This document shows, one piece after another, positions 1 to 11,739 of a stretch of DNA of 64,000 bases. Location: the NCBI GenBank assembly GCA_009760855.2, contig WPIO01000073.1:1796501-1860500 (forward strand), read 5' to 3'. A model generated the notes under the pieces. That model had not been told where the DNA came from. It ran no database searches and saw nothing but the letters and a program-made list of their open reading frames with translations. The first letter of the stretch is position 1. Every line of letters starts with the position of its first letter. The stretch is from Cristatella mucedo (lineage: Eukaryota; Bryozoa; Phylactolaemata; Cristatellidae). Both the position numbers and the translations under genes were made by a program.

Positions 1-337
1 GTTTCCACCGTCACACACTCGGTGCATCACGAGCCTTTGGCGGCCGGCACACTTTTATTTTCGTTCTTCGTGCCTCGTTAGCTGTTTATTTTTAAAGTTT
101 CGGCTTACATCGTACCTGCTGTTCTGCTCGTGTTCATAACTCCGTTTATTGCACCACTTTCCGTGCTAGGCACTCGACCTTGCGAAAGGTTTTCTGCACG
201 AAAGGTTCTCGGCAATGTGCCACGTCTGTTTGCCGGTCGAGATTGTCTGAACGCACGAGTTCATAGTCATGGCGTGGCAAATCATTATCGCAGTACTCTC
301 TTGCAATCAGTGACTCGGTGACTTTGTTGTCTCATAG
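1..337 (+). other. Intron of the Na+/K+-ATPase gene (3' part)
   Basis: No coding segment of the pump is visible here. The stretch ends in a pyrimidine-rich tract and CTCATAG, which serves as the acceptor for the first visible exon. The short open frame at 130-321 has no family resemblance. Nothing else was recognised. Confidence 0.6.
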
Positions 338-3300
338 ATGCTCAATATAGCAAGGACACGCCGACCTGGGTAGCATTGGCACGGTGTGCTATGCTCTGCA
401 ACAGAGCTGAGTTCAGGGTTGGCGAAGAGAGCAAGCCAGTCTTGAAGAGGGAATGCAACGGCGATGCCTCTGAGTCAGCCCTATTGAAATGTGTCGAACT
501 TAGCGTCGGTCACGTGATTGAGTATAGAGCAGCCAACCCCAAGATCTGCGAGATCCCATTCAACTCGACCAATAAGTACCAGGTAAGCATTCGGGGGTGC
601 TAAGCAACTATTATACCAAGTTGTTTGCTCTTCTGTGAATGCTGGGGTAGGAGTAGTAGGTGTCATTCGAGGGATATTCAAAATGCGTGTGGCTGAACTG
701 TTGGCCACACTTATGTATACATAGATGTAAAAACTGCTTTTTTGGTATCGTAGCCACAAGAGTAATGGTGTGGACTGTCACCCACCACCTGTTTCACTAG
801 GGCCAAGTCCTAGCCTGTTTTGACCAACTCCACGAATTGTGTCTTACAGCAGCATCAAGTGTGTAGGCTCGGCTCTGTACTTGAAGCAAAAGCTCTCTGC
901 TGTACTTCAGCTGAAATGGGCTCCGGCTGCACCGGCCTTCCGATGCACTTTTGACCTTGACCTGTTATTCTGCACATGTCACACGAAGTTGAGCAAAAAT
1001 TTTAAGATTATTCGATGTAGGATATAGTTTCAGGTTGTAGATTGAAAGTGCTTATAGATGAGATCCGTTGGATTTTAGTACTATGCACGAGCATTGAGGG
1101 CAAATTACAAATGGCAGTTGGTAGATTTAGAGTTATTCCGTGAACATGCAAGAGACTAACAGCAGAGAAAGCATCTTTGGGTGTGCAGCTCTCTCAGAAA
1201 GCTCTGCGTCCACCTGAATGTGTACAATTACTAATATATCTAGCCACTTGCCAATGGGTGTGGCTGCTAGATTTTGTTGGTTGTTGCAGCAGTTTTGATG
1301 TTCATTGCACGTTGTTTCTTACTTCGATTTATGCATGACTAAGTGGTCATCGAAGATTGTATTCGATTTTGGTCACTCGATAGCCAAACAAACTTCTTAT
1401 GAAAATAATGCAACATGAAACTTTGCTTTTAGACCACCAGATAAGTTTCTTTTTAATTCGGCACAATCATCTGCCGGAACTGTAATGCACTTGTTGTATC
1501 CCACCACCCACCATATGATCATTTGAGTTCATTGTACTTTATAGGTCTCCATCCACGACACGAAATCCACCGGTAGCTCCCGCTATGTGATGGCTATGAA
1601 GGGTGCCCCAGAGCGCATACTTGACAGGTGCTCAACAATCTTGATCAATGGCAAGACGCAGACCATGGACGACCTTTGGCGTGACAAATTCAATACTGCT
1701 TACCTTGACCTTGGTGGTCTTGGTGAACGTGTTCTCGGTGAGATGCTCAACCTTTCTCTACCCATTACATCGGCTTACAGCACTACTGTCCTCATATGCA
1801 GTTCAGCCGCTTTTTGTGTCATGCCTGCCTTTACACTTTGACAGGCTTCTGCGACATGGAACTACCCGTGAGCGACTTTCCCCAAGGTTATGCATTTGAT
1901 GCTGAGAAGGAGAACTTTCCTTTGACTGGATGCCGCTTCCTGGGTCTTATGTCTATGATCGATCCGCCGCGTGCAGCTGTGCCTGATGCAGTTGCCAAAT
2001 GTCGAGCTGCTGGTATTAAGGTATAAATGCCGTGTTTACATGTAGCATCCACCATTGCAATGGTTTGCGGAATTGTTTGTACTAAAAGCTGTTTCTTCTT
2101 TTTGCTAGGTAATCATGGTTACCGGTGATCACCCGATTACTGCCAAAGCAATTGCCAAGGCTGTGGGCATCATATCGGAAGGCAATGAGACTGTTGAGGA
2201 TATTGCAGCACGGCTAGGTGTCCCCGTGTCTGATGTGAGCCCGAAAGATGCAAGGGCTATCGTTGTCCACGGTCAAGATCTGAGAGATATGTCATCCGAA
2301 GAAATAGATCAAGTGCTGTCTCATTACCCTGAGATTGTATTTGCACGAACTTCTCCACAGCAGAAGCTGATTATCGTGGAAGGTTGCCAGCGGCAGGGTG
2401 CGATCGTAGCAGTGACTGGTGACGGTGTCAACGACTCTCCTGCTCTCAAAAAAGCTGACATTGGTATGTAGCTCATATGGTCTGTCTTAGAAAGACATAC
2501 TTCTACACGGCATCTAATAGCAGAACGTGCCTTTTTTGTGCTCAGTGTTGTTACAATCCTTGTGTTTGTGCTTAATGAGCATATGGTCTTTCTTTTAGGT
2601 ATAGCCATGGGCATTGCCGGTAGTGATGTGTCCAAGCAAGCTGCTGACATGATCCTTCTAGATGATAACTTCGCCTCCATAGTTATTGGTGTTGAAGAAG
2701 GCCGAATCATTTTTGACAATTTAAAGAAATCTATTGCATATACCTTGACTAGTAACATACCAGAGATATCGCCATTCTTGTTCTTCATTCTTGCTGATGT
2801 TCCTCTGCCATTAGGAACCATCACTATTTTGTGTATTGATCTCGGAACAGACATGGTAAGTTGACCGCACGATATTTCAGTTTCCTTCTCATTTTTCACG
2901 CGGGTCTACACTCAAAACTCTTCGATTCCAAAATTATTGATCATGGTATATTTTGTTCCACTAAGTTCCAGTTATATTAAAATACTTTCACCGTGCTTTG
3001 CTTTCAGGTCCCTGCCATCTCGCTTGCATATGAGAAAGCCGAAAGTGACATCATGAAAAGGAAACCGCGTGACCCTCTCACTGATCGGCTAGTTAATCAG
3101 CGTCTTATTAGTATGTCATACGGTCAGATTGGCATGATGCAGGCAGCAGCAGGTTTTATGACTTACTTTGTCATCCTTTCGGAGTGTGGTTTCTGGCCTG
3201 GGCGATTGTTTGGCCTTCGTCGTGAATGGGACTCGAGGGCTATCAATGACCTGAAGGACAGCTACGGACAAGAATGGGTAAGCTCTTCGTAGATAAAGAG

Positions 3301-5775
3301 AGAGAGCTCTTAAATACATTCGTTGTATTGCTGTTCTAATCATCTTATTCGATCGTGTTTCCTTTGCAACAAATGTAAAGCACCTAGAAAGAGATTGAGT
3401 TCTCTGAGGGTGCTTTATCAAGTGTATTATTATTACTATTTGGCTGGTTGTGGGACCGCGACCACCACGCTCCATTACAATTACTCTCACGTGTATTGTC
3501 ATAAGAATAAGTGGACTGCATTTCTATACCTACATAAGATTGCTTGGTCACTTCACATAGGTCGGATAGAAAGCATATCAGCTGATTAGTGTTGTTAACA
3601 TGCATGACTGCAGCGCATACGAGGACATATGAGCATTGGTGGGTCTTTGTGATTTGTTCTTCGTGTGCACATACCTGCTTACACTATGCCTGCTGCTTGC
3701 GGATGTTAACGCCAATCATTTGTAATGCTTTCTATTCAGCATTTGTAAAGTGCCTAGAAAGAGACTCGGTTTTTTGAGGGCACTATACAAATGTATTATT
3801 ATTACTAAATGAGAAACAGTTGGGTTTTAGTTTGGCATTCAATGTCTCCAAGTCATTACCACAATAGAGATGCTGACCGGGCCAATTTTTAGGGTGAGGC
3901 TTTTCAAGTTTCTGGATGTCGCCAGATTTTTACAAAAGTTTTAGGTTATTCTTGTAGTCATTCAATTGAAGAAGCTGGCATCCAATTGTGAATGTTAGCA
4001 TGGCAAGCTGCTAGGAAATTGCAAGAGTCTGACGATGCGATTGGCGTCGAATGATCAGAGCACAGGTAGAGCTAAGTTTCGTCTGATTAAATCGGGAGGA
4101 GTGAGAGAATACATTGTGGAAAAGGGGACATTGCTGGACCATTCCGTACTTCGAAGTTTTTAGCATTTATAAGATAGCCGGTGGGAGGTCGATATCTGTG
4201 GCAAGGCAAGATCTACATGCTGCAGTGTAATGCTAATGGTGGTCCAGTAAGACGATGGCAATTAAAGGTTTTGTTCAATGGTATGAAACGCCAACAAAAG
4301 AGATTCATTGAAACCAAAACCCGTTTATTAATCGTCCGATAGGTGCTAATGTGTGTGTTGTGGGTGTGCGCAAGCAATGCTCAATTCAGATGCTTCACAT
4401 GTTCCACGGGGCTCGAGCATATTACTTTGGTCATCTAATACATTCACCTTGGCCTTTGTTCGAGGCGAGTACCTTAACAACTGGGCCAAACCAGCGAGAT
4501 TATGCATGTTATCCACTCTAAACATGTGACATACTGCCTTTCTAGCCAACGTGTAGTGCCTAGAAATACGTTTGGTTCTTGGTGGCTTGATAGAAAAGCT
4601 TTATTAGTATTATCAACTAGCAGGGAGATTTGGCCTTAGTCAGCATTCCTGAGGTCACTATATGTAAGCTGTCAGTGTTGGTGCTGATTTTGATTAGCTG
4701 CCCTAGATGTGTAGTTTTATTGTGAACGTTTAGCTGCTGTGCCATAATATTTCCAGTGTCTTTGTTAAGAACTATAGACCGGGACTGGTATCCTGGTCTA
4801 GTTGTTGGACTTCTTTTTGAGTGGCCTGACATGCATTGCCACCGGAATGCACTCGCCTATTGTGCGTCCAAATAGTTCTGTCAGCTGCTTAGCAAAAGAG
4901 AGCAGCTGTCATGCTCTTTGACAGCTTTTTCCTTTTTGACCATACATACTGCTTTAGGCTTTGTCCATCTATGCTCCCTCGCATGAGTATCGTGATTTTA
5001 CATTAGCAGGCTACGTTGAGTTTAATGTTAGGCAGTGCAGATCCTTTGCGAATAAGAGTCTCGTTTCATCGCATATCTTCACTGAAAGGTCTCAATTAAC
5101 CACAATAGACACGATCGCTGCAAAATCATTAGTCCTGTGACCGTTGGCTCATCTACATGCTGACTATTTTGCATTGCAGACTTACTATCAGAGGAAGACA
5201 CTTGAGTACACTTGTCATACAGCTTTCTTTGTTTCAATTGTAATCGTGCAATGGACTGACTTGATGATTTGCAAGACTCGCATGAACACTATTCTTGATC
5301 AGGGCATGAGGCAAGTGTTCACCTCTGCAGCTATTTGTTCAAATTCAATGTGCTAGCTGCTTGTTTTGAATTTGTTTAAGCTTAACAAAATCGCAGAAAA
5401 TAAGTTCTGATTCCTGTCTTTTGACAGCAACTGGCACTTGAACTTTGGCCTGTGGTTTGAGACAGCACTGGCCTGTCTGTTGAGCTTCTGTCCCGGCCTG
5501 GACAAAGGTCTGCGCATGTTCCCCTTGAGGTGAGCGAAGTCAACAGCAGCTTTTCTTTCAAATTTAAGCTGGCCTACTCTAGTCCATAAGTGCCTCAAGC
5601 AGTCAGCGGCTGCATCCAGCCGTTGAGGTCGCTGACGACTCTCCGTATTTTTAGAATCACGTGGTGGTTCCCGGCTATGCCATTTAGCATCTTGATCTTT
5701 GTGTACGACGAGATAAGAAGATACATTCTTCGCCGAAACCGTGGTGGCTGGGTGGAGGCAGAGACATACTACTAA
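338..5775 (+). CDS. ATP1A: Na+/K+-ATPase alpha subunit, C-terminal part (nine exons, 5' end outside window)
   Basis: This is the catalytic subunit of the plasma-membrane sodium pump, a P2C-type ATPase exchanging 3 Na+ for 2 K+ per ATP. Exons read by eye: 338-582, 1545-1737, 1845-2020, 2109-2463, 2599-2855, 3008-3277, 5180-5310, 5428-5529, 5655-5775; all phases join, giving 615 residues. Visible family motifs, in order: LCNRAEF and [18 protein letters not shown] of the nucleotide-binding domain, [15 protein letters not shown], the hinge [26 protein letters not shown] of M5, the cation-site CIDLGTDM of M6 continuing as VPAISLAYE after an intron, and the C-terminal [10 protein letters not shown]. 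The phosphorylation site DKTGT and M1-M4 lie upstream of the window. The seventh intron (5311-5427) begins AG|GCAAGT, a GC-AG intron; the joined codon gives Ser between GM and NW. Introns are 88-154 bp except 583-1544 and 3278-5179, the latter holding repeats. Identity is secure; which paralogue is not. Confidence 0.96.
3330..3436 (+). repeat. LINE A 3'-end fragment in Na+/K+-ATPase intron
   Basis: It carries the LINE A 3' signature: CTTTGCAACAAATGTAAAG, then CACCTAGAAAGAGATTGAG, TTCTCTGAGGGTGCTTTATC and a TATTATTATTA tail. It contains only the terminal ~100 bases, typical of 5'-truncated LINE insertion. Confidence 0.75.
3590..3808 (+). repeat. LINE A-related 3'-end fragment (diverged)
   Basis: It contains GCATTTGTAAAGTGCCTAGA followed by a diverged copy of the terminal stem and a TATTATTATTA tail. 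The upstream ~130 bases (GGGTCTTTGTGATTTGTTCT and a CTGCTTGCGGATGTTAAC segment) match the 3' UTR of the other copies only loosely, so this is an older member of the same group. Confidence 0.6.
4388..4612 (-). repeat. SINE1 (tRNA-derived) relic with nearby LINE A-like tail
   Basis: At 4395-4498 the minus strand reads as a tRNA-like head: an A-box-like segment (TTTGGCCCAGTTGTTAAGG) and a B-box remnant (GCTCGAGCCCC degenerated). It aligns with copies at 15631, 16650 and 34020. At 4553-4612 a plus-strand LINE-tail-like piece (AGTGCCTAGAAATACGTTTG) follows. Orientation of the two parts differs, so they may be separate insertions. Confidence 0.5.
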
Positions 5776-7089
5776 GAGTGTGCTGCACAAAGTGAAAGTT
5801 GTTGCACACAGCCTGCACCACCACGAAGATTTGCTGTTGGATATATGATAAGAACTGTTGAACTGAATGCATTGTCAGCACTCGTTGACATAAAGTGGCT
5901 GTACGCAGGTTGAATCAAGTGATGGTGTACTCAGTAGCAGCAATGTCGCTGTGGTTGCATTGTGTCGTACATGGTCACCTCTTCTCCGAGACTCTTCTTT
6001 TTATTATGTGATCTTCGAGCGTAGCCCTATCTGGACCGCTAGCAAGTGACATTCCATTCTTCGGCCAGGGGTATAAATATCAATTTTTTGTCATAGCGTT
6101 GCGCTTTCTGAGAACCAACATTATTTACAGCTTTGCCAAAATCGGTGGCTACCTCTCGCTATGAAGAGCAATGCCATTGTACTCGGCTCGTGCAGTTTGC
6201 CAGTATCCCATTGTCTCTTTGTAAGCAGCTTACCCACCTGCTTTATCTGAGCAAACAGACGACTAGTAGTAGTGCTATCGTACGCACATTGCTTTCGCTG
6301 CATGATCACGATCCTCTGCATCAGCTTGCCTGCATTCAGTTTTTGCATACCACAGAGAGGATAATAAAATGTCTAGCTGCTTTGCTGGCCTCATGTAATA
6401 GCTAATGGGTATGCTGCGTAAAGCCCTACCCAGAGACTTGTTCGACGTAGCGTTACCTACACTTATGGACTGCGCAATAGCTATTCTCTGAGAGATAGCT
6501 TTGGTCTTTCTTTCCATTTTAGGAGCGCTTGAAGAGTCTCTACTATTTTGGGCGGTTTTACTTTTGGTACTAAAGCTCATATCCGATCGGGTGGGCCATG
6601 GGTGTTTGTTGATCTGGCCACCCATACTGGGATCTACTGGATTAGCTTTCACTTTGTGAAACTCCGTATCACCAGCAAAATTTCTCATCACAGCATGAGA
6701 TTTCCAAATTTCGTGCAAATAGCCTTCCATGACCTTGCCTAGCCACCTGGCCCGAGCTTTGGCATTGTGACCCTCTGTCTGGGCTAAAACTAGGCAGTGC
6801 CAAGCTTAACTATCGTTGTGCAAGATATCGATCTTACCTCATGAATGATTTAAACATTCATTTTGACGACTAACTTGCGCCTTATGTGCTTAATTTCGTG
6901 AATTTCCTTATTCCTTTTCTCTTGAGGCTCATGTGCATGACCCCCCCCCCCCACTCACAGAAGGGGTCACACTCGGTCGATTACTCACCCACAAGTGCAT
7001 GCTATCATTCCCTGTTTTTATTATTAGTGAATGCTGATCATATTCCGACCTCGTTCAATATATTGTGTGTGCTCTCCTCCACATTCTAA
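5776..7089 (+). other. 3' UTR of the Na+/K+-ATPase gene and intergenic DNA
   Basis: The sequence after the stop codon contains no recognisable coding segment. An AATAAA motif lies at 6363-6368, giving a plausible 3' UTR of about 600 bases. A run of 12 C is at 6941-6952. The small open frames at 6121-6742 on both strands match nothing I know. Confidence 0.5.
6363..6368 (+). promoter_or_regulatory. Candidate polyadenylation signal, Na+/K+-ATPase gene
   Basis: AATAAA lies about 590 bases after the stop codon at 5773-5775. It is the canonical hexamer, but no cDNA end can be seen, so use is inferred. Confidence 0.4.
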
Positions 7090-7790
7090 ATCATCTGTGA
7101 ATCACAAAACCTCAAGAAACTTGGCATAGATGCTGTCAGAACAAAAATATCTTATTCGGCCTTGCTGCTCAAGCCCTCAACCGACCTGTCATCATTGGTA
7201 GAATGCTGCAATGCGACACCGGCTGACGTGCTTAACGAGTTTGCACCACTTCCGAAGCACAATGTTCGCCTCGACCAGACGGCTTATGGTTTACCACAGA
7301 CTTTAAACTAGCTACGTCTAAGCATTAGCTTGAGAAATCTTATAAAAGGTAAGTATTTACTTCTATCGTCCGGCAGACGAGGACTGTAGATCGTTTCAGT
7401 CGATCTAGCAAAGGTTAAGTCAAGCTTCTACAAAAATATTGAATAACCGATGCTTAACATAAAAAAGCTTATATCTTTCATCTTCTTAACTGCTTCCAGG
7501 TTAGTTCCTTTCCTAGTGAACCTTGTCGGGACCTAGCCCAATCGCTTCTCTAGCTTCTTTGTCAGCAAGATAGGCAAGATCAGAGAGTCCATCTCGAAGG
7601 TTATAGCATCCCATAGGGACTCGTGTCCCTCAACAGCGTCAAAACCGGACTCGAGCCCATCGATTCCGTGGACTACCTCGATGTCTACATTCAAGGAGGC
7701 CATGAGTGATCTTATCTTGAAATTCATCTCCCATTCAAAGAATACTAGTCCTCTCGACCCTATTCCTACAGTACTGCTTTTAGGAGCCTA
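7090..7790 (+). mobile_element. LINE relic (linker between endonuclease and reverse transcriptase), truncated
   Basis: Plus-strand reading gives decayed LINE ORF2 linker text. VLNEFAPLPKHNVRLDQTA at about 7228-7284 resembles the segment after the endonuclease. SFFVSKIGKIRESI and STFKEAMSDLILKFISHSK at about 7550-7740 match the antisense reading of the LINE A copy at 11320-11661 (FVQKIDKIRESI, STFKQVTSDLVLK). The relic stops before the reverse transcriptase and abuts GC-rich DNA. Confidence 0.7.
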
Positions 7791-7898
7791 GGTCTGCCGC
7801 TGCCATTCTGGCTGCGCCGCGTCGTGCGCAGCCCTCGGCCAGGCTTACGCGAGCCGGACCTTCTGCCCGTCGGGCGGGCGAAAGTGCGGACGCACGCC

Positions 7899-7901
<3 letters not shown>

Positions 7902-7977
<76 letters not shown>
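7902..7977. repeat. (CT)n microsatellite
   Basis: About 76 bases of uninterrupted CT. It produces long artificial Arg-Glu and Ser-Leu open frames on both strands which are not genes. Confidence 0.98.
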
Positions 7978-7980
<3 letters not shown>

Positions 7981-9636
7981 CGTGCACGCGTGCGAACCTT
8001 GTGGAGGAGTCGGTCCGTCGTACGCCACCGCTACGTCCTCCGAGGACCCCAAAGCGGGCCCGAGAATGTACGCCACGCGGCAGCTGACGCGCCTACGAGT
8101 GCCGCGCGTACGCCAGGCGCATGCGTGAATTGCCCTTCGCGATTCGGTTCTCTTAGGTCACTCTGAAATTCCTATTATTGCGATGCTCTGCAAACTGCTG
8201 CCCACGGTTGGCGTCAATTGGCCCCTACGGTCAGCAAGATTCAGACCCTAGCGCCGAGGCTCGGAATCAACTTCCGTTTACCGCCGAGCCTCTGGAACAG
8301 CCTATAAAGAGTCGTCGGCGTCGACGGCCTCCTACGCTGCAGAACTGCGGGCGCGCCCTGCGAAGCGAATGGCGCCAGCGCGGCGCTGGCTCAGAGCAGC
8401 GTCAGTCTTCACAACCGAAGAGGCTTTCTCCTGCTCTCCGGCCCTATCCAGTCGCTTGTGCACGCCGTTCTAACGTACGGCGTGCGTCCGCGGTACGAGA
8501 TGCTCCTATAGCGACGTACGGCGTACGCGCGCGGCAACCCCTCCCTCCTGCGCCGAGAGAGTATCCTCCGCGACGAGGTCCTCTATCCTTCTGGCGCCCA
8601 ATGCTTTATTTCAGCCCCACAACTTACAGCGCCTGGATAGAGATTTAGTACTCCTAGTGTGTTATACAAGCAGCCTGCTATTGTTGTTATTTTTATTATT
8701 ATTATTATTATCATCAAAATTAGCAGGTTATCCGCGGGCTAGCGAGCGGCCTGAGATTAATGCTGTCGACACTCCGAATGCACGCATGCCCGGCCGTGTA
8801 GGCCGATGTATGCCGGCCGTTCCAGGCGCCGATTGGAAAGCTCCGCTGTCGAGTTTCGCGCTATCGCCGCGAGGCGCAGGAGTACGCACGTAGTACCTAC
8901 ATGTAGGTTTACTGTCAGCGTCCATACGCGAAGAGAGGACACTCGCTGACAGCAAGGCGAGAAAAAGCGGCATGGACTAGACTTTGTTTTCGCAGCGTTC
9001 CTATCGAGAGTGCACGAGAGTCACGCCACTTGGCTGCGGCGTCGCGGCCTGAGCAGAAGCCTCGCCGCGGCAGTAGCTTACCTCGGCGTCTGCGGATAAG
9101 CAGCGCTTGTAGTCTGAATTATCTTCGCGAATGGCACAGAACGCTAGCCGACGTGCAACACCACCAGCTTATTCTCCCTGCACACGGAGCAGGGCGAAGC
9201 AAAACTCTCCTCGCCCCTCTCGCCTACCGGAGTCCCCTGGCTCCCTTGGCAAAACAACCACTAATAGCACGGCCCGGCTGCTTACCGCATCGAGTGTCAC
9301 AGCCCATTCGTACAGCGATTAGGGGCAGTTTCATCAGTTAAATAAAACCACAGCGCTCACTCGCAGCCCCGCCCCAGAGTGTGAGCGGCGCACGCGCCAG
9401 CTGCTGCGTGTCGATGACGGACTGACAAGCTGTCTCCAAGGCAAGCGCGCGCTCGCTTCCGAGCGAATCGGTTATGGCGACCAGTCTCAGGCAGCTTCGG
9501 CTCGTCTAGCGAGTGGCCGTGGAGTCAGCTTCAGCCGGTCCAATCGGCGCCGGCCTCAACGCTGACTCAACGGCACCTGCGGTAGCCCTTTCATAGCCGA
9601 AGCTCACATTTTGCCGCGGTGACAATAATAGCGACG
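7978..9636. other. GC-rich intergenic stretch without recognised genes
   Basis: The tract is CpG-rich and has several open frames of 60-156 codons (for example 8178-8648 +, 9030-9341 +) rich in Arg, Pro, Ala and Ser, as expected by chance in GC-rich DNA. I see no family motif, initiator context or splice structure. A LINE/SINE tail fragment lies at 8628-8715. A distant promoter or CpG island is possible but not shown. Confidence 0.4.
8628..8715 (+). repeat. LINE A/SINE1-type 3' tail fragment
   Basis: GCGCCTGGATAGAGATTTAG, TACTCCTAGTGTG and a (TTA)n-rich tail match the shared 3' end of LINE A and SINE1 in order. No tRNA-like head is visible before it. Confidence 0.5.
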
Positions 9637-9694
9637 GGAGAGAGAGAGAGAGCGAGAGAGAGAGAGAGAGTACAGAGAGAGAGAGAGAGAGAGA
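9637..9694. repeat. (GA)n microsatellite, interrupted
   Basis: Two GA runs separated by AGCGAG and TACAG interruptions, so an ageing array. Confidence 0.95.
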
Positions 9695-9850
9695 ACGGGT
9701 GCTTTTAGGTAGGCTAAACAGCGGAACGGCGAAGCCGTCTAATCAGTGCCGTTTAGCCGAATCCCGCTGACTACCCGGACGGCCTCAGCAAAACCGAACT
9801 GCAGCCATCAGCGTGAAGCAGCGATCACGTAGTTCACTCGCGCTCTCCTA

Positions 9851-11700
9851 ATAATAATAATAAAAACAATGCACTTGATAAAGCACCCTCAGAGAACTTA
9901 ATCTCTCTCTAGGCGCTTTACATTTGCTGCAAAGGGAAATGCAATTGAATGGTAAGTAAAATCATGCTTGAAAAACAAAGAAAATGAATAATATGGTTAG
10001 GGGTGACATGCACAGGGTCAGCATGCAAATGTGGTTAGTGGCAGCATACACAGTGTCAGCACGCATTAGCACATCAAGGACGAATCACAGGGACCCACTA
10101 AACGCTGTCCTAAATAGGTGTGCTTTTAAGTTCCTTTTAAATGTTGTCAGGTCAGGGGATGTTCTGACGCAGGTCGGGAGGAAGTTCCAGGCTTTGAGAG
10201 CATACGAACTAAATGCACGGTCTCCAAAGGTTTGTACGAGGTATTTGTAGACTGTTGGATTCTGAAAAGCGGGTGGTACGATGCTTGGCCTGACGGGGGA
10301 GCATATCGGATAGATAGGCTGGAGCCATAGAATAAAGGGACCTAAAAGTGAGCGACAAAACCTTGAAGTCAATCCGTTGCTTGACTGATAGCCAGTGCAG
10401 GTCGGAGAGAAGTGGATTAATGTGGCAACTGTGACGCTCACGACAGAAAAGCCTAGCGGCAAAGTTTTGCACCAGCTGCAATCGCCTGATCGCACATGCC
10501 GGTAGGCCAGCGAGCAGTGAGTTGCAGAAGTCGAGACGGGATGTCACGAATGCACGGACCAACTTGGACGTGGTATCCTTATCTAAGCAAGCCCGAATTT
10601 TAGCAATGTTATGAAGCTGAAAATAGGCAGATTTGACTGTGGAGCTGATATGGTCGTCTAACGAGAGGTCGCTTTGGAATATGACACCTAGATTTCGAGC
10701 TGATTCAACAGGAGATATGCTGGCAGAGCCACTTTTGAGCGTCGGCCTTTCAAATTTGTGAATCACACTGAGTTTGCCCATAACTAGTAAGTTAGTTTTA
10801 TCGTCATTTAGTGTTTGAAAATTTGCTGCCATCCATGTGCGGATGTCATCAATACATGCAGCAAGTGACTTGAGAGAATTTGAGGTGCTCGAAGGCTGGG
10901 AGGGATCAAAGCAAAGGTACAACTGAGTGTCATCCGCATAGAAGTGAAAGCCTAGATTGTGCTTGGCAATCAGATCAGCAAGTGGGAGAGTATAAACCGT
11001 GAAGAGAACCGGATCTAGCACGGAGCCCTGAGGTACGCCATATTTCAGAGGTACCTCAGATATCTTTGCCCATCCACGTCAATACTCTGGAGTCTCCCAC
11101 TGAGATATGACCTGAACCATTGCAGAGCAGTGCCAGTGATGGCCAGACGAGATGAGAGGCGCTCTAGAAGAACTTTGTGATCGATGGTATCAAAAGCTGC
11201 CGAAAGATCGAGCAAATTCTCTTGGTCTAGTGTCGATTTCTTGAGAAGTGGCCTGACTACAGCTTTTTTGAAAGATGCTGGGACATGACCTGGGGCTAAT
11301 GACATATTAATTATGTTAGTTATGCATGGCAGCAGCAAATCAATGCAACGTATGAGCAAGACAGTGGGAATAGGTCCAGAGGACTTGTTGTCTTCTTTGA
11401 TTGAGATACGAGCTTCAGGACTAGATCACTAGTGACCTGCTTAAATGTAGACATTGAGGTGCAGCCAGGAATTGGGGAACAGCATTCTAGTGGAGATGTT
11501 GTCATCGCAGGGATGGATTCCCTGATCTTGTCTATCTTCTGCACAAAGAATCGAGAGAAGCGATCGGCTAGATCATCACAAGGATCATCAGGTAAGGAGC
11601 TAATCTGGGAGCGGTTGAGGAGATGGTTGATCGTCAACATCAGCATTTTTGGATTGTGCATCTGCGATTCAACAGTGTTTCCATAGAAGCTAGACTTGGC
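9851..11700 (-). mobile_element. LINE A (L2/CR1-like non-LTR retrotransposon), 5'-truncated and internally deleted
   Basis: The minus strand runs 5' to 3' from about 11700 to a (TTA)n tail at 9851. It encodes LINE reverse transcriptase: [20 protein letters not shown] at about 11210-11150, GVPQGS-type text, the catalytic block [15 protein letters not shown] near 10950-10910, and the C-terminal thumb region ending RTAFSGSL. The coding frame is broken by a 1-base loss near 11050 (relative to the copy at 46110), by a small deletion near 10230 and by an internal deletion: a pre-RT segment LLKKSTLDQ runs straight into [12 protein letters not shown], skipping roughly 80-90 residues usual in the family. 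The 3' UTR carries GCAAATGTAAAGCGCCTAG. The autonomous product would have reverse-transcribed its own RNA at a nicked target. This copy is dead. Confidence 0.9.
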
Positions 11701-11739
11701 CTTTGCTAGGATCGATTAAATTAGCAAGAACAGTTTGAT

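Noticed and set aside
130-321. Small open frame before the first pump exon, as an upstream exon
   Set aside because: It does not match the Na+/K+-ATPase family and its phase does not lead into the exon at 338.
7766-8087. Open frames with long Arg-Glu or Ser-Leu runs on both strands
   Set aside because: They are translations of the (CT)n microsatellite; no other coding evidence.
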